A stretch of 16,738 nucleotides of DNA from Chitinophagaceae bacterium (GCA_947378615.1 CANCKV010000011.1:1-16738); one strand, 5' to 3'. Positions 7,685-16,007 are shown, counted from the stretch's first letter. Numbers and translations: made by a program. Notes: generated by a model from the letters alone, not told the origin.

Positions 7685-8718
7685 TTTTGTTCAGATTGTT
7701 TTTTTGAAAGATAAATATTTAAGGCTTGCTGATATTGTTTTGCATATTGACTATGCTCGGCAAAATTGCTACTGAAATTACTATAGCCGCTAAAATCAGC
7801 CTTTGCTACAAAGTATATATAAGAAGTTGTTGGCGTATTAATTACAGCATCTATCGTACTCACTGATGGTGTGCAAATTGGTCCAGGAGGCAATCCTTTT
7901 TTCTTATAAGTATTATAGGGGGATTCTACACTCAAATGCTGAAATAGAATTCTTTTTAGGGCAAAATTCTTCAGAGCAAATTTGATCGTAGGATCTGCAC
8001 CCAAATTCATTCCCTTTTGAAGTCTGTTGATATAGACACTTGCAATCTTTCCTTTATCTTCCTCCTTATTGGTCTCTTCTTCTACAATTGAAGCAATCGT
8101 TATTATTTCTTTCGGGGTATATCCCAATGACTTTGCTTTTTCTACTCTATTATTTTCCTGCCAGAATTGATCGCTTTCCGATTTTAGGCGGTTCATTATT
8201 TTACGTAATGAAGTACCCCAATAAAAAGTATATGTATTTGGAATGATAATACTTGCAAGATTATTGCTGTCAATATTATAGGCAGAAAGTGAGTCATTAT
8301 TAGAAAAGAAACCTAACGCTGAAATTGAATCCGTAGAAAAGCTTTTTCCAATCAATCTTGCAAATTCCTCGTTTGTCCGAAACTTATTGATAATAAGTTT
8401 TACCTGTACCTGTTTGTTATTTCTTATCATTCTTACAATGGTCAGAAGATTGTCATTTTTCTTAATTTCATATTTGCCTGATTTTATCTTATTCCACAAA
8501 TTAAATTGGTTACCTAACAACCCAAATGCCCAAACATATTTAATGATCTTTTTTTCTGATAATAAATTGACAAGTTCTTCTTTGTTATTTTGTCCTTCTT
8601 CGATAACAAATGACTTTGACTTTTCAGAAAAAGCGGTGGCAGGCGCAAATACTAGATATAATGTAGATGCAATCACGGTAATTAATAATAAAACAATGAT
8701 AACTTTAAGTCTTCTCAT
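7681..8718 (-). CDS. mltG: Endolytic murein transglycosylase MltG (YceG family)
   Basis: This enzyme cleaves nascent peptidoglycan strands at the inner membrane, ending glycan synthesis. From the ATG at 8718 the protein has 345 residues: MRRLK, one membrane segment (about 5-26), a LysM-like periplasmic region and a YceG catalytic domain. The catalytic Glu is the first Glu of ASIVEEET (residue 213), and LGADPTIKFAL and the loop GLPPGPICTPS are both present. The frame continues to a TTG at 8733, but that codon lies at the foot of the terminator T-run, so I chose ATG 8718. No Shine-Dalgarno is evident before it. The stop overlaps the GTG of the downstream YihY-family gene. Confidence 0.93.
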   Translation of the reverse strand: MRRLKVIIVLLLITVIASTLYLVFAPATAFSEKSKSFVIEEGQNNKEELVNLLSEKKIIKYVWAFGLLGNQFNLWNKIKSGKYEIKKNDNLLTIVRMIRNNKQVQVKLIINKFRTNEEFARLIGKSFSTDSISALGFFSNNDSLSAYNIDSNNLASIIIPNTYTFYWGTSLRKIMNRLKSESDQFWQENNRVEKAKSLGYTPKEIITIASIVEEETNKEEDKGKIASVYINRLQKGMNLGADPTIKFALKNFALKRILFQHLSVESPYNTYKKKGLPPGPICTPSVSTIDAVINTPTTSYIYFVAKADFSGYSNFSSNFAEHSQYAKQYQQALNIYLSKKQSEQK

Positions 8719-8730
8719 AAAGTAAATAAA

Positions 8731-8766
8731 CAAAAATCCCCGTTAAGTTTAGTACTCAGCGGGGAT
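8731..8766 (-). terminator. Intrinsic terminator between secG and mltG
   Basis: On the minus strand the stem ATCCCCG / CGGGGAT (8766-8760 with 8742-8736) encloses a 17-base loop and is followed directly by TTTTTG. It begins 20 bp after the secG stop. No T-run follows on the plus strand, so it acts in the secG direction. It would end most transcripts there and lower expression of mltG and the YihY-family gene unless they have their own promoter. Confidence 0.8.
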
Positions 8767-8786
8767 TGATAAGGTTAATTTGAAAA

Positions 8787-9083
8787 TTATTTGGTTGGAT
8801 GTGCAGGTGCAGTAGTATTAACTTTTTGCAAAAGTGAATTATCTACGGTAGTACTACCTCCTTTTAAGAACAAAGTTGAGGTTAACGCCAAAAGAGCAAT
8901 AATCCCGGCAAATAACCAAGTACCCTTTTCCAATACATCAGTTGTTTGCTTCACACCCATCGTATTGTTGCTCAATCCGCCAACATTACCTGATAACCCA
9001 CCTCCCTTAGGATTTTGAACTAATACTACAAATCCTAATGCCACTGAGGCCAATACAATTAATACTAAAAATAAATATACCAT
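8787..9083 (-). CDS. secG: Preprotein translocase subunit SecG
   Basis: This 98-residue protein is the small non-essential subunit of the SecYEG channel. It has two membrane helices (about 3-22 and 54-74) joined by the family loop VLVQNPKGGGLSG (20-32) and a GG/N-rich stretch. The C-terminal tail (about 75-98) is short and low in complexity. It starts 9 bp after the TPR-like gene, so it is co-transcribed with it, and it is followed by a strong terminator hairpin. Confidence 0.95.
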   Translation of the reverse strand: MVYLFLVLIVLASVALGFVVLVQNPKGGGLSGNVGGLSNNTMGVKQTTDVLEKGTWLFAGIIALLALTSTLFLKGGSTTVDNSLLQKVNTTAPAHPTK

Positions 9084-9092
9084 AATGTAATT

Positions 9093-10814
9093 TTAAATTC
9101 CTTTGAGTTGCTGAATTTTGGTTGCAAAATAAGTGGATTTTTGAGGATCTAAAAAACTTAATTTTATATACAGCTGAATTGCCTTATTTACCTTGCCTTG
9201 TTTAATGAAAACATCTGCCATTGTCTCAGTAACAATTTCCCTTGCTTCAAGGGAAGTTTTCGCAATATTCATGATCGCTTTTTCAAGTTCAGGATCTGTT
9301 CCCAAGTCCTGAGGATTCGGATCTTGTTTTTTGATTTGTTTCAACCAATCAGTAAAGCGCCTCATTTGAAGCGTAAGTTTATCTTGCTTTACTTTAGTCA
9401 AATCAATTTTTATTCCTTGAGAAGCAAAGTAATCTATCGTATGATGATGATGTTCATTCTCAAATTCAAGCTTTGCATTTTCTTCTATTGGTTTCTTAAA
9501 GTCTTCCACTTGATTAGAAATTATTGAAGAAATGTTATTTACATATTCTGTGTTATCGGCTTCTTCTTCAATATTTTTATTTGAATAAGCTTCACTTATT
9601 GAAACTGCATCACTCAAAGAATGAGTTGTTTCTTGATTAGACACTGAATCTGAAAATCCCTTGAATGTGTAGGTTGGGATTATGCTTGTACTAGCAATTA
9701 GACTTTCTTGCTCAACCTCTTTTATTTTTTCAATAATTGGTGGTAAAACCTCTACAGTAGGAGTCGCTTCATGAATTGAATGTAAATCACCTTCTAATTC
9801 GACTTCTGTAATTGGTTCTGAATGATACTTGTTTAAATCCAAATGAGAAATTAGACTTTCCGCATCAATCCCTTCTAGATTGAAATTGCTAGTAGGATGA
9901 TGAATTTCTTGATTGTCTAATTCAATTTTAGGCTCTTCCCTTGATGGCATAGAAACATAAACAGAAGATGATTCTTTGCTAATTACACTCTTGTCTGTTT
10001 CGGAAGTCTCTTGTATTTTTTCAATTACTTCTTCTTTAAAAGGATTTACTTCATATTCTGCATTCTGATGTATTGGAACAAATTCCATTTCAGAAAAAGA
10101 TGGCTTTTCAAACATCTTTTCTTCTTCCTTATTTCTAAAGGAAAAAGTTGGAATATTATGTTTCGGCAATTCTACTGCAATTGGTTCCTCTAAAATATTA
10201 GGAAACGTTGGCAAATCACCTTCAAAAGAGTAATCGGTAACTAAATCATGTCCAAGAGGAAGTTCCTCAGTAGCTGATACTTTTGATTTTCCATCAAAAA
10301 GTTGTTTTACAACATCGAGAGTAGGTACCTCAATCGTGTTCTCTTTGTTTGAAAAAAGAGAATTGTAATCAAAAACACTTTCGCCATTTTCATTTTTAGT
10401 TTGTCCCTCCTTTGAAACTTTAAGTGGGACATTTAAATGCTCGTTGAGCTCATCTAAATCAATTGGTTGAAAAAGATTATTTGAGCCAAGTAAAGAAGTA
10501 GGAAATATATTTTCTTCCTCAGTTTCTTTTTGTTTTTCGATGGGCTCTGGTTCTACAAGCTTTAAGTCAGGAACAGATACTTCTTTCTCTGTAATTAAAT
10601 AATTTAGCCATGCCTGATTACTAAAGTATAGAGACGTTTTTTGTAGCTGATACTGATAATTAAAGCTGCTATCCCTTTTTTGTTTTAGTGCCAATAGAAA
10701 TTGAGCAGGTGAAAAATAGGGATACTCTTTCACTATTGCTGCTATTTCATCAACATGAGTATTTGATAAATTTCTATTTCCTGTGATGTTATATAATACC
10801 GCTTCAGATGTCAT
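9093..10814 (-). CDS. Large acidic protein with TPR-like C-terminus, function unknown
   Basis: This 573-residue protein has three parts. Residues 1-80 are helical and conserved-looking, with YPYFSPAQFLLALKQKRD and LYFSNQAWLNYLI. Residues 80-455 are acidic, rich in Glu/Ser/Pro and probably disordered; they carry short related motifs, IPTFSFRN (221-228) and IIPTYTFKG (378-386). A tract of four His (455-458) follows. Residues 461-573 are structured and end in a TPR-like helix pair (ADVFIKQGKVNKAIQLYIKLSFLDP). No signal peptide or membrane segment is seen, so a cytoplasmic protein is likely. It sits 23 bp after lptE and 9 bp before secG, in one operon. From memory, a TPR protein at this position recurs in Chitinophagaceae. 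A link to envelope export is an inference from position only. Confidence 0.85.
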   Translation of the reverse strand: MTSEAVLYNITGNRNLSNTHVDEIAAIVKEYPYFSPAQFLLALKQKRDSSFNYQYQLQKTSLYFSNQAWLNYLITEKEVSVPDLKLVEPEPIEKQKETEEENIFPTSLLGSNNLFQPIDLDELNEHLNVPLKVSKEGQTKNENGESVFDYNSLFSNKENTIEVPTLDVVKQLFDGKSKVSATEELPLGHDLVTDYSFEGDLPTFPNILEEPIAVELPKHNIPTFSFRNKEEEKMFEKPSFSEMEFVPIHQNAEYEVNPFKEEVIEKIQETSETDKSVISKESSSVYVSMPSREEPKIELDNQEIHHPTSNFNLEGIDAESLISHLDLNKYHSEPITEVELEGDLHSIHEATPTVEVLPPIIEKIKEVEQESLIASTSIIPTYTFKGFSDSVSNQETTHSLSDAVSISEAYSNKNIEEEADNTEYVNNISSIISNQVEDFKKPIEENAKLEFENEHHHHTIDYFASQGIKIDLTKVKQDKLTLQMRRFTDWLKQIKKQDPNPQDLGTDPELEKAIMNIAKTSLEAREIVTETMADVFIKQGKVNKAIQLYIKLSFLDPQKSTYFATKIQQLKGI

Positions 10815-10837
10815 TATGGGTTAAAAATATATAAAAA

Positions 10838-11368
10838 TTACCAATTAGAAAAAATACGATTAAAAATTTCGTCAGTTAGTGTCCTAAGCATCTCGTCATG
10901 AAGACTTGTTTCTGCTTGTTGTAAAGATAAATTTGCAGAAAAGTCAAAGTTACGGCTGATATCATATTCATCCGTTTTATTTTCTACAGTATTCTTTACA
11001 ATCAAGTGAACACCTACCGTCAACCGGTTTCCTGTAGCCTGAGTTGCTGAGATTGAGGCTGTAGAAACAGAGTATTCTGAGATGTATCCACTTATCTGCA
11101 AATTTGCATCGTCATTATTTGTTCTTGAAAGTTTTGTTTGACCAACGATTTTTTGCTGAATTTTATCAGTAAGTTGAGGACTTAGCTGAGGATTAATATA
11201 CCTAGCCTTGTTTTCAAAGAATCCAATTTTAATGGTCTTTATTTTAGTATAATCAATCGAAACATCCTTAAATGAGTAAATGCCACAAGAACAAATCGTA
11301 GTTGTCATAAAAACAACGATTAGCCAATATATCCATGCATTTCTGTATTTAACCCAACTTAACTTCAT
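10838..11368 (-). CDS. lptE: LptE-family LPS-assembly lipoprotein
   Basis: This 176-residue protein fits the Bacteroidota LptE family, the lipoprotein that plugs the LptD barrel and helps place lipopolysaccharide in the outer membrane. A long hydrophobic N-terminal segment (12-25) ends in ICSCGIYSF; Cys28 is the likely lipidated residue, although the lipobox is imperfect (I-C-S-C). The typical CGIYSFKDVSI start of the mature part follows, then INPQLSPQLTDKIQQKI and a basic/amphipathic C-terminus. Spacing is 69 bp from the sigma-54 activator and 23 bp to the next gene, consistent with one operon. LptD is not in the window. Confidence 0.85.
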   Translation of the reverse strand: MKLSWVKYRNAWIYWLIVVFMTTTICSCGIYSFKDVSIDYTKIKTIKIGFFENKARYINPQLSPQLTDKIQQKIVGQTKLSRTNNDDANLQISGYISEYSVSTASISATQATGNRLTVGVHLIVKNTVENKTDEYDISRNFDFSANLSLQQAETSLHDEMLRTLTDEIFNRIFSNW

Positions 11369-11437
11369 CTACTAATAATTAGGGAACCATTTTTTTAAAT
11401 AAGTTTGAAATTGTCAATCAATTATAATCCCAATAGA

Positions 11438-12724
11438 TTACAAATCATCTATATCATATTCTTTCAACTTCCTATATAATGTCCTTTCGCTGATTCCCAA
11501 TTCAATGCTTGCATCTTTACGTTTCCCTTTATGCTTTTTTAATGCTTTGATGATGAGTTCTTTTTCAATCACCATAATATTTAATTCTTCTTCTATTTCT
11601 TCATGCTGAAATAATTCATCATCCTTTAATAACACAGGATGACCTGAGGCTGTTTGAATAAAAGAAGGTTGATTGGATGAAATGGGTTGCATCCCTTTTG
11701 AAGGGGATAAGACTGATGTAGATTCTGTATTAGGAGTATGGAAATCACTCATCAAGTTTTCTTTTGCAAAATTTGCAGCATGACTTGTTAATGAAGGATT
11801 TTGTAATATTTCCACAAACATTTTTTTCAATTCAGTCACGTCTTTCTTCATATCAAAGAAAAGCTTATACAAAATTTCTCTTTCATTAGCGAATTCACTT
11901 TGATGACCCGCCTCACTCGCAAGCATCGGCATTCTGTTTGCCATCCTTTCTGGCAAAAACTTCTTTAAGGCAATTGCGTTGATTACATTACTTGTACTGA
12001 GTACAGAAATCTGTTCAGCTAGGTTTTTTAATTCCCTTACATTACCTGGAAAAGGATGATTGATAAGCAAGTTTTTGGCTTCTTCATCCATCTGAACTGG
12101 ACTAGTCTTATATTTTTCTGCAAAGTCAACCACAAACTTTCTGAATAGCAATAGAATATCTTCTTTTCTGTCTCTTAATGCAGGCATTCTGATAGGTACT
12201 GTGCTCAAACGGTAATATAAATCTTGTCTGAAACGCCCTTTTTCTGCAAACTCTAACAACTCCCTATTCGTAGCTGCAATTACACGGACATCTGTTTTTT
12301 GAACTTTTGATGAACCAACCCGGATGAATTCACCTGTCTCTAATACCCTTAGTAATCTTGCTTGAGTTCCTATCGGCATTTCCCCAATCTCATCCAAGAA
12401 AATTGTACCTCCACTAACTGTTTCAAAATAGCCTTTTCGCCCATCAACGGCACCTGTAAAAGCCCCCTTTTCATGTCCGAACAATTCACTATCAATGGTA
12501 CCTTCGGGTATTGCCCCACAGTTTAGAGCGATAAAAGGATTATGTTTTCTAGAAGAGGTTGCATGAATAATTTGTGAAATTACTTCCTTACCTACTCCAC
12601 TTTCTCCAACTACTAATACGGTGAGGTCTGTTGCGGCCACCTGAACTGCAGTATTTAATGCAAAGTTCAATGCAGGTGCATTACCAATAATTCCGAATCT
12701 GTTCTTTATACTTTGTAAATCCAT
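11438..12724 (-). CDS. Sigma-54-dependent Fis-family activator without a receiver domain
   Basis: This 428-residue bacterial enhancer-binding protein starts almost directly with its AAA+ domain: Walker A GESGVGKE (40-47), the sigma-54 contact loop GAFTGA (87-92), Walker B GGTIFLDE (105-112) and the FPGNVREL element. A linker of about 110 residues follows. The C-terminus is a Fis-type helix-turn-helix (KHKGKRKDASIELGISERTL). No N-terminal receiver, GAF or PAS domain is present, so activity may be set by expression level, by a partner, or by the linker. The start has a purine-rich AAAAGAGAG just upstream. It lies between miaB and lptE, in the same direction. Its target promoters are unknown; no clear -24/-12 site was found here. 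Confidence 0.93.
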   Translation of the reverse strand: MDLQSIKNRFGIIGNAPALNFALNTAVQVAATDLTVLVVGESGVGKEVISQIIHATSSRKHNPFIALNCGAIPEGTIDSELFGHEKGAFTGAVDGRKGYFETVSGGTIFLDEIGEMPIGTQARLLRVLETGEFIRVGSSKVQKTDVRVIAATNRELLEFAEKGRFRQDLYYRLSTVPIRMPALRDRKEDILLLFRKFVVDFAEKYKTSPVQMDEEAKNLLINHPFPGNVRELKNLAEQISVLSTSNVINAIALKKFLPERMANRMPMLASEAGHQSEFANEREILYKLFFDMKKDVTELKKMFVEILQNPSLTSHAANFAKENLMSDFHTPNTESTSVLSPSKGMQPISSNQPSFIQTASGHPVLLKDDELFQHEEIEEELNIMVIEKELIIKALKKHKGKRKDASIELGISERTLYRKLKEYDIDDL

Positions 12725-12748
12725 CTCTCTTTTAATTTATAATTATTA

Positions 12749-12799
12749 ATTGAGAATTGATATTTCTATATTAGTTTAATAAAATTATCAATTTTCAAT
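12749..12799. repeat. Large inverted repeat between miaB and the sigma-54 activator gene
   Basis: The arms ATTGAGAATTGATA (12749-12762) and TATCAATTTTCAAT (12786-12799) are complementary over 14 bases with one exception, around a 23-base loop. The exception is G-U in plus-strand RNA and A-C in minus-strand RNA. No T-run follows in the minus direction, so it may be an attenuator, a processing site or an operator rather than a terminator. It begins 6 bp after the miaB stop. Confidence 0.6.
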
Positions 12800-12805
12800 C
12801 ATACA

Positions 12806-14227
12806 TTAGTTTACTATCTCACCTATCAATGTTGCCCTTGTGTAGTCTTTTATTTTTACCATTGCATAATCTCCAATTTTAAAGTTGAAATTACCCTTTG
12901 CAAACACAACTGACTTATTTTGTTCGCTCCTTCCTGACCAATCTAAGTCACTTTTTTTACTATTCCCTTCTATTAATATCTTAAATGTCTTACCTAGATC
13001 TTTATGGTTCCCTTTAGCCGATAATACCCCTTGCATATCTACTACTTCTTGTAATCTTCTTTTCTTTACATCGAGGGGAACATCATCTTCAAACCTCTTA
13101 GCGGCCAATGTGCCAGGACGTTCGCTATAGAAATACATATAACTCATGTCGTAACCACAATATTCCATTGCACTCAATGTTTCTTGATGATCTTCTTCTG
13201 TCTCTGTACAAAATCCTGTAATGATGTCAGCAGTAATCGTACATGTGGGAAGTAATTCTTTAATCCTATCTACTTTCGCCAAATACCATTCCCTAGAGTA
13301 AGTTCTGTTCATTAATTGAAGTAAACGGGTACTTCCACTTTGTATAGGAAGATGAATATGCTTACAAACATTATCGTATTTTGCCATTACGAATAACACC
13401 TCGTCTGTAATGTCTTTTGGATGAGAGGTGCTGAAACGAATTCTTAATTCTTTATCAATTTGCGCTACTGATTCCAATAAGTCCGCAAAAGTTATATTAG
13501 TGCCATTTTCTTCGTCATACCAATAATAGCTATCCACGTTTTGACCTAAAAGGGTTATTTCTTTAAATCCTCTATCAAAAAGGTCTTTTGATTCTGCAAT
13601 AATAGAATGTGCATCCCTACTTCTTTCTCGACCTCTTGTAAATGGTACTACACAAAAACTACACATATTATTGCAACCACGCATGATGGAAACAAATGCA
13701 CAAACTCCATTAGAATCCAATCGGATTGGTGATATATCTGAGTACGTTTCATCTCTACTCAATAATACATTTACTGCTTTTTGACCGGTTTCTGCTTGTT
13801 GAATAAGGGAAGGCAAACTTCTGTAGCTGTCAGGACCTATAACAAGATCAACTAATTTTTCTTCTTCAAGTAATTTGTTTTTAAGACGTTCTGCCATACA
13901 TCCTAAAACGCCTACTAAAACACCTTTATTGGCTTCTTTTAGTTTTCTAAATTCAGTCAGTCTCTTTCTAACTGTAGCTTCAGCTTTTTCTCTGATCGAA
14001 CAAGTGTTAACAAAGATTAATTCTGCATCTTCAAGATTTTTTGTAGCGCCATACCCATTACTATTAAGTATTGACGCCACAATTTCTGTATCAGCAAAAT
14101 TCATTGCACAACCATAGCTTTCAATATAAAAGTATTTTTTATAAACACTTTTTACTTCACTTTCAGGTGAATATGCTTCTCCCTGTCTTACTTCATTGTG
14201 AATCTTATCAGTATCTGTCAATTCCAT
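12806..14227 (-). CDS. miaB: tRNA-2-methylthio-N6-isopentenyladenosine synthase
   Basis: This 473-residue radical-SAM enzyme adds the methylthio group to i6A37 in tRNAs reading UNN codons. The N-terminal UPF0004 domain carries the auxiliary cluster cysteines Cys40 (YGCAMN), Cys76 (NTCSIRE) and Cys110 (LGCMAE). The radical-SAM CxxxCxxC is at Cys185, Cys189 and Cys192 (MRGCNNMCSFCVVPFTRGRE), followed by LLGQNVDSY, the HIHLPIQSGS block and ITGFCTET. A TRAM domain closes the protein (about 405-473). The YGCAMN and SIREKAE motifs favour MiaB over RimO. The first 30 residues are a polar extension. It is the first gene of the minus-strand block and is divergent from the DUF3078 gene. Confidence 0.96.
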   Translation of the reverse strand: MELTDTDKIHNEVRQGEAYSPESEVKSVYKKYFYIESYGCAMNFADTEIVASILNSNGYGATKNLEDAELIFVNTCSIREKAEATVRKRLTEFRKLKEANKGVLVGVLGCMAERLKNKLLEEEKLVDLVIGPDSYRSLPSLIQQAETGQKAVNVLLSRDETYSDISPIRLDSNGVCAFVSIMRGCNNMCSFCVVPFTRGRERSRDAHSIIAESKDLFDRGFKEITLLGQNVDSYYWYDEENGTNITFADLLESVAQIDKELRIRFSTSHPKDITDEVLFVMAKYDNVCKHIHLPIQSGSTRLLQLMNRTYSREWYLAKVDRIKELLPTCTITADIITGFCTETEEDHQETLSAMEYCGYDMSYMYFYSERPGTLAAKRFEDDVPLDVKKRRLQEVVDMQGVLSAKGNHKDLGKTFKILIEGNSKKSDLDWSGRSEQNKSVVFAKGNFNFKIGDYAMVKIKDYTRATLIGEIVN

Positions 14228-14302
14228 CGATAGCTTGTAAAAATATTATTTGTAAAATGAAATAATTTGAAAATGAAACATGTTAGCATTTCAAAATTTA
14301 AG

Positions 14303-14326
14303 CGGATTATTTGTTTATTAAATCCG
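14303..14326. repeat. Small dyad in the miaB / DUF3078 intergenic region
   Basis: CGGATT (14303-14308) and AATCCG (14321-14326) form a 6-bp inverted repeat with a 12-base centre in the 212-bp space between the divergent genes. It could be a regulator site or chance; no -7 box for miaB could be fixed nearby. Confidence 0.3.
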
Positions 14327-14413
14327 AATCCTTTCATTATCATTATAAGCCTGCGAATGTAAAGAAAATAATGTCACTTTGGCAGCATAAGCACTACGAA
14401 ATACGCAAACAAT

Positions 14414-14421
14414 TACATTTG
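14414..14421 (+). promoter_or_regulatory. Probable -7 box of the DUF3078 gene
   Basis: TACATTTG matches TAnnTTTG and is followed by CG, as in the S41 peptidase promoter (ATTTGCG in both). The leader before the ATG at 14440 would be only about 12-15 bases. No good -33 TTG stands at the usual distance, so the call is tentative. Confidence 0.4.
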
Positions 14422-14439
14422 CGACCATAAAATGCAATT

Positions 14440-15408
14440 ATGTACAGATTTTTTATCTATTTATTGGTAACTCTTTTTACGATTAACATTATAGCTGCAC
14501 AGGATATTCCCATAAAGCCAATTATAATAGAGACTGCTAAAACAATAAAAAAAGAAGCAGATACAGTAAAATGGAATATAAAAAGGGGGGGACTTGTTAA
14601 CTTTACTCTTTCTCAGGGTTCATTAAGCAATTGGGCAGCGGGGGGGGATAATTTTTCCCTTTCAATTAGTTCTTACTTTAATTATTTTTATTATTATCAA
14701 AAGCAACGGTTTTCTTGGGATAATAATGTTGATGTTAATTTAGGATTTGTTCAAACAACAAGCATTGGAGGAAGGAAAAATGATGACCGTTTTGATTTCT
14801 TAAGCAAATTAGGCTATAAGATGGATACAACGGGAAAGTGGTTTTTATCGACTCTTTTTGACTTCCGTTCTCAGTTTTTTGATGGTTATACCTATAATAA
14901 AAACATAGGTACTTTTTCTTCCTCATTTTTATCACCTGCTTATTCACTTCTTTCTTTGGGTTTTGATTATAAGCCAAGACATAATCTTTCCGTTTTCATT
15001 TCACCTTTAACATCTAGGTTGGTTATTGTATTAAATAATCAACTTTCTAGAGTAGGTGCTTATGGGATAGATACAGGAAAACATATAAAAAATGAAGTAG
15101 GTGCTTTTACTACTATCAATTATATGAACAGTTTTGACAAGAATGTTACTTATAAAGGTAGGTTAGATTTGTTTTCTAATTATATAGATCATCCACAAAA
15201 TATAAACGTGTTTATGACTAATCAGTTTTCTTTTAAAATCAATAAATACTTTAGTGCTACCTACAGTCTAGATTTTATTTATGATGATAATGTTAGAATT
15301 TTTGGTGCTAAGGGAAATTCAGCAGCCCTTCAAACGAAGAGTTTGATAGGAATAGGATTCTTGAAGCGACTAGACACTAAAAGGACTCTTCTGCATCCTG
15401 TTCATTAA
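14440..15408 (+). CDS. DUF3078 family outer-membrane beta-barrel protein
   Basis: This 322-residue protein has a signal peptide (about 1-20, cut near IIAAQD). It carries the family block NFTLSQGSLSNWAAGGDNFSLS (about 54-75) and alternating aromatic/polar strands through to the end (WDNNVDVNLGF, FDFLSKLGYKM, ATYSLDFIYDD). Such proteins are predicted to be outer-membrane barrels found in Bacteroidota; no substrate is known. The last strand-like piece (LIGIGFLKRL) is followed by about 11 unusual residues instead of ending in an aromatic. The coding sequence contains runs of 7 G (14585-14591) and 8 G (14640-14647) near its start. It is transcribed alone, away from miaB. Confidence 0.82.
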   Translation: MYRFFIYLLVTLFTINIIAAQDIPIKPIIIETAKTIKKEADTVKWNIKRGGLVNFTLSQGSLSNWAAGGDNFSLSISSYFNYFYYYQKQRFSWDNNVDVNLGFVQTTSIGGRKNDDRFDFLSKLGYKMDTTGKWFLSTLFDFRSQFFDGYTYNKNIGTFSSSFLSPAYSLLSLGFDYKPRHNLSVFISPLTSRLVIVLNNQLSRVGAYGIDTGKHIKNEVGAFTTINYMNSFDKNVTYKGRLDLFSNYIDHPQNINVFMTNQFSFKINKYFSATYSLDFIYDDNVRIFGAKGNSAALQTKSLIGIGFLKRLDTKRTLLHPVH

Positions 15409-15554
15409 AGATGGAAACCATGATTTCTATAAATGGATTTAAACAAAGCTATTAATCACTAAAATAATGATTCGACTTTAATTCATTTTACATCATTTGT
15501 TTTAGACTTAACAGCCATATAAAATTCTCAAAACGCATTGTCATTGTATTCAAA

Positions 15555-15968
15555 TTACTTATTGGTAGTACTGAAATATTTTTGAATTTGATTTAATGCT
15601 TTGATTTGATAGCAATTCTCTTCAGATAAAGGCTTTTCAAAGAATCCGATGACTTGAGGAAATTGGGCAGCTTTTAATTTGTCAATTGAATCAATCGATG
15701 AAGTTACCATAACTACAAAAATAGGAGGAAGTGTATCATCTTTTTGAATCTCCTCCAAAAATTGCCATCCATCCATTACAGGCATGTTGATGTCGAGAAG
15801 AACCAAATATTCGCTTTGAGAGCCCTTTAAATTTTGTAATATTTCAATGGCAGACTCGCCATTCAATGCTGAATAGGGTGATTTAGTTAAATTTGTATAA
15901 GACAAAATCTCAGTATGAAGAAATATTACTATATCACTGTCGTCAACTATTAAAAATTCTAATTTCAT
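15555..15968 (-). CDS. Single-domain CheY-like response regulator
   Basis: This 137-residue protein is a receiver domain with no output domain. The acid pocket is Asp9-Asp10 (IVDDSD), the phosphoacceptor is Asp59 (LLDINMPVMDGW), Thr89 is the switch residue (VVMVTSS) and Lys112 lies in FFEKPLS. It probably works by protein contact or as a phosphorelay intermediate. No histidine kinase is adjacent; the kinase at the left end of the window is about 14 kb away, and pairing them would be speculative. It is convergent with the DUF3078 gene and in the same direction as the carboxylate-amine ligase, but separated from it by 208 bp containing a hairpin. Confidence 0.92.
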   Translation of the reverse strand: MKLEFLIVDDSDIVIFLHTEILSYTNLTKSPYSALNGESAIEILQNLKGSQSEYLVLLDINMPVMDGWQFLEEIQKDDTLPPIFVVMVTSSIDSIDKLKAAQFPQVIGFFEKPLSEENCYQIKALNQIQKYFSTTNK

Positions 15969-16007
15969 CCGATTGAGCTATTATAAAGGTTATCACTAAA
16001 ATCTAAT

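Noticed and set aside
8719..8733. TTG start giving a 350-residue MltG
   Set aside because: It lies at the terminator T-run and adds only MFIYF before a normal ATG-MRRLK start.
12885..13130. Open frames on the plus strand opposite miaB, and similar ones opposite other genes
   Set aside because: They mirror well-supported genes and show no motif of their own.
14381..14392. Sigma-54 (-24/-12) promoter before the DUF3078 gene (TTGGCA...GCA)
   Set aside because: GG and GC are separated by 8 bases instead of 10.
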